A stretch of 64,000 nucleotides of DNA from Gammaproteobacteria bacterium (GTDB lineage Bacteria; Pseudomonadota; Gammaproteobacteria; Pseudomonadales; Azotimanducaceae): positions 62,001-126,000 of the forward strand of contig JAPOTD010000055.1 of assembly GCA_026709365.1 (NCBI GenBank). The letters are read 5' to 3'. The position numbers and the translations under genes are program-made. Below, in pieces: positions 62,603 to 64,000 of this stretch; positions within the stretch are counted from its first letter, which is position 1; each line of letters begins with the position of its first letter. Below the pieces are notes generated by a model. That model ran no database searches and was not told where the DNA came from. It was given only the letters and a program-made list of their open reading frames with translations.

Positions 62603-62676
62603 GCTGGTCTCTGCTCAGTGGTAGTCGATAACGTCAACGATCATGATGGCTGTAATCTCGGCAACATCAATGCCAC
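62359..62676 (+). repeat. 318-bp direct repeat, intact copy
   Basis: Matches 58889-59206 in the same orientation without gaps. It covers the first 80 or so codons of the HigA-like gene and the last 20 codons of the toxin gene. The repeat ends inside both genes, so this copy is the parent. Confidence 0.85.
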
Positions 62677-62950
62677 CGTCCGGTAAGCGGGGCAGCGGAC
62701 GGTGATTGGGCTTGAAGATGAGTCGGTACGGATGAATGAGGTCCACGGCGTAGTGGCCGCGCCAGTCCCTGTGGAGTTGGTGGCGCCGTTCAGGAGGGGT
62801 TGAGGGGACCATCGAAAGGGCATGGGCGTTCCTCAGCACCGCGAGGCGAATGGCAAGGGTTCGGGCCATGCGGTCACCATAAGCCCTATCCATTTCGCGC
62901 TTTGAGTTGAACGTTTTTTCAAGTTTTTTGGTCTTAAAGGCAATATTCAA
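62615..62950 (-). CDS. HigB/RelE-type toxin
   Basis: A 111-residue basic protein of the RelE/ParE superfamily, HigB branch: MNIAFKTKKLEKTFNSKREM, a helical RMARTLAIRLAVLRNAHALS and the beta-sheet core HRDWRGHYAVDLIHPYRLIF. The end (DVAEITAIMIVDVIDYH) matches HigB-like mRNA interferases. It lies directly upstream of the antitoxin with a 12-base gap. The AT-rich bases 62951-63000 with an inverted repeat are the likely promoter-operator. Confidence 0.85.
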   Translation of the reverse strand: MNIAFKTKKLEKTFNSKREMDRAYGDRMARTLAIRLAVLRNAHALSMVPSTPPERRHQLHRDWRGHYAVDLIHPYRLIFKPNHRPLPRLPDGGIDVAEITAIMIVDVIDYH

Positions 62951-62968
62951 CCGGTCAAACCCGTTTTT

Positions 62969-62985
62969 GTTACGCGAAAGGTAAC
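62969..62985. promoter_or_regulatory. Inverted repeat upstream of the HigB-like gene
   Basis: GTTAC and GTAAC with seven bases between them, 18 bases before the toxin start on the minus strand, in an AT-rich stretch. It is a candidate binding site for the HTH antitoxin. The rest of the gap to 63231 shows no gene. Confidence 0.4.
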
Positions 62986-63231
62986 GGTTTTAGGGCTTCG
63001 GTTCAATGGGGAATTGGTGCATGAGGAATTGGTGCTTGGCGCTCGTCAGGTTCACATTTGAGCCAACAGGGATGGTGGGCTTGATGATGGTCCACCATCC
63101 GCCTGGTCGGAAATTGCCCCTAGTAGGCCGACGATATCGCTTACACGCTATGCGTCATTGGCGGAAGACAGCTTTTTGCGGGGGTGCTACAGTCTCCGCA
63201 ATTACAAGCGGAATAGTCCGTGGGGGACGAC

Positions 63232-63537
63232 GTGCAGGAGCTAACAGATCAACAGACCGATACGGCGGAGGCTATAGTGAGCGGTGTGCTCAGCGAGGTG
63301 CTCGGCCATGTCGAGTTCGTTCTCGTCAAGGCCCGCTATGCTGGCGACAAATGGGATGACGACTACGGCGACTACCTGAAAATCAACGCCATTTATCGAG
63401 GCAAATGCGAGGATTTGGGCAAGAAGACGCTTGAAGTGCCCCACTTGCTCATTCCACGCCTTGAACAGGCGGGCTTCACGGCCTATCCCATCATCTACTA
63501 CATCTCGAAATCGGATTGGGACCAGTATCCCGAATGA
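63232..63537 (+). CDS. Small hypothetical partner of a HEPN protein
   Basis: About 101 residues from GTG 63232 (GGGGGA four bases upstream); GTG 63220 is in frame too. It is acidic, mixed alpha/beta: VLGHVEFVLVKARYAGDKWDDDYGDYLKIN and VPHLLIPRLEQAGFTAYPIIYYIS. It ends on the ATGA where the HEPN gene begins, so the two are co-translated. It is not an MNT nucleotidyltransferase, the usual HEPN partner. It may be the antitoxin of the pair; function unknown. Confidence 0.6.
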   Translation: MQELTDQQTDTAEAIVSGVLSEVLGHVEFVLVKARYAGDKWDDDYGDYLKINAIYRGKCEDLGKKTLEVPHLLIPRLEQAGFTAYPIIYYISKSDWDQYPE

Positions 63538-64000
63538 AGCCGGATGACCTCATAGCGACGGCTCGCGATTTGCTGAGCACTGGGCGTGGTGCGCCGCGGC
63601 AGTCAAATCTGCGCCGGGCGGTCAGCACCACTTACTACGCCCTGTTTCACTGCTTGGCGCGATGCTGCGCCGACTCCATGGTGGGCGCGGTCGGAGCTAG
63701 GCGCAGTGAAGTTGCGTGGCGGCAGGCATACCGAGCGCTTGAGCATGGGCAAGCCGCTGCGCGATGCCAATTGCCATTGGTTCGCCATTTCCCGATTGAA
63801 GTTCGCAACTTCGCAGGAGAGTTTGCGAGGGCTCAATTTGCCCGTCATGAGGCCGACTATGAGGCTGGCGGACGCTGGCAAAAGTCCAAGGTGGACCAGC
63901 TCATTGCCGACGCGGAATCAGTGCTGCACGACTTCAAGCGGGTATCGCTCAAGGACCGCAAGGCTTTTGCCGTTCATCTCACATTGAAGCGCCGCATCCC
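63534..64000 (+). CDS. HEPN-domain protein, cut by the window end
   Basis: The frame is open from ATG 63534 to the last base (155 residues visible). MKPDDLIATARDLLSTG and SNLRRAVSTTYYALFHCLARC are the two helices typical of HEPN proteins that pair with small partners, and RNFAGEFARAQFARHEADYE continues the helical bundle. The canonical R-x4-6-H ribonuclease motif could be RRAVSTTYYALFH or lie further on; I cannot place it with certainty. It overlaps the preceding gene by four bases. The pair is probably a toxin-antitoxin or defence unit. Confidence 0.75.
   Translation, partial: MKPDDLIATARDLLSTGRGAPRQSNLRRAVSTTYYALFHCLARCCADSMVGAVGARRSEVAWRQAYRALEHGQAAARCQLPLVRHFPIEVRNFAGEFARAQFARHEADYEAGGRWQKSKVDQLIADAESVLHDFKRVSLKDRKAFAVHLTLKRRI

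Overview
The window is high-GC DNA (roughly two thirds G+C by eye in most genes) from a Gram-negative bacterium, most likely an uncultured gammaproteobacterium. The evidence is a heptose-synthesis gene (hldE), a soluble lytic transglycosylase (slt), an MtrA/MtrB-type outer-membrane electron conduit, lipoprotein and Tat export signals, and gamma-type hisH/hisF and hemH genes. Genes are tightly packed with many ATGA/GTGA stop-start overlaps. I saw no tRNA, rRNA or CRISPR array.

Region 1 (about 0.4-13.7 kb) is an exported redox cluster. A small lipoprotein is followed by three large exported proteins (945-2822, 2958-5942, 7206-9206) that share one ~90-residue c-type haem domain attached to three different bodies: beta-rich repeats, a DUF1549/DUF1588-like body, and ~20 leucine-rich repeats. 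A Tat-exported DUF1501 protein sits among them. Convergent to these is a coupled operon for a dihaem cytochrome, a decahaem MtrA/DmsE-type cytochrome and an MtrB/PioB-type porin, which is a candidate extracellular electron-transfer conduit.

Region 2 (13.9-25 kb) is mainly housekeeping: slt-tatD, a glutaredoxin-like protein, a C39-like protein, a small membrane protein, a GNAT acetyltransferase, an S9 peptidase, ddl, a truncated Uma2 gene, hldE, an SDR dehydrogenase and a MAPEG protein.

Region 3 (25.3-31.3 kb) is a molybdenum-hydroxylase (CoxS/CoxM/CoxL-type, not form I CO dehydrogenase) operon. It holds an SDR that lacks the usual catalytic Tyr/Lys and an unusual CoxG-crotonase fusion.

Region 4 (31.4-44.1 kb) carries two VapC toxin-antitoxin pairs, an AstE-like deacylase with a GCS2-type ligase, an amino-acid permease with a relic acyl-CoA dehydrogenase start, a VOC protein, an MFS/GPH transporter, a quinone oxidoreductase, hisF/hisH, hemH and a LysR regulator.

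Region 5 (44.2-64 kb) is a defence and mobile island. It holds an SNF2 helicase (DrmD-like) and a giant N6-adenine methyltransferase with two small genes between them, then an AT-richer insert with an FRG-domain protein and, on the other strand, a long-B type prokaryotic Argonaute whose frame is broken by one TGA, directly followed by a PD-(D/E)XK nuclease. Further right are a stand-alone HsdR-N-like protein, two IS66 relics, a HigB/HigA(ImmA) toxin-antitoxin pair with a decayed 318-bp direct duplicate of part of it, and a HEPN protein with a small partner at the window edge.
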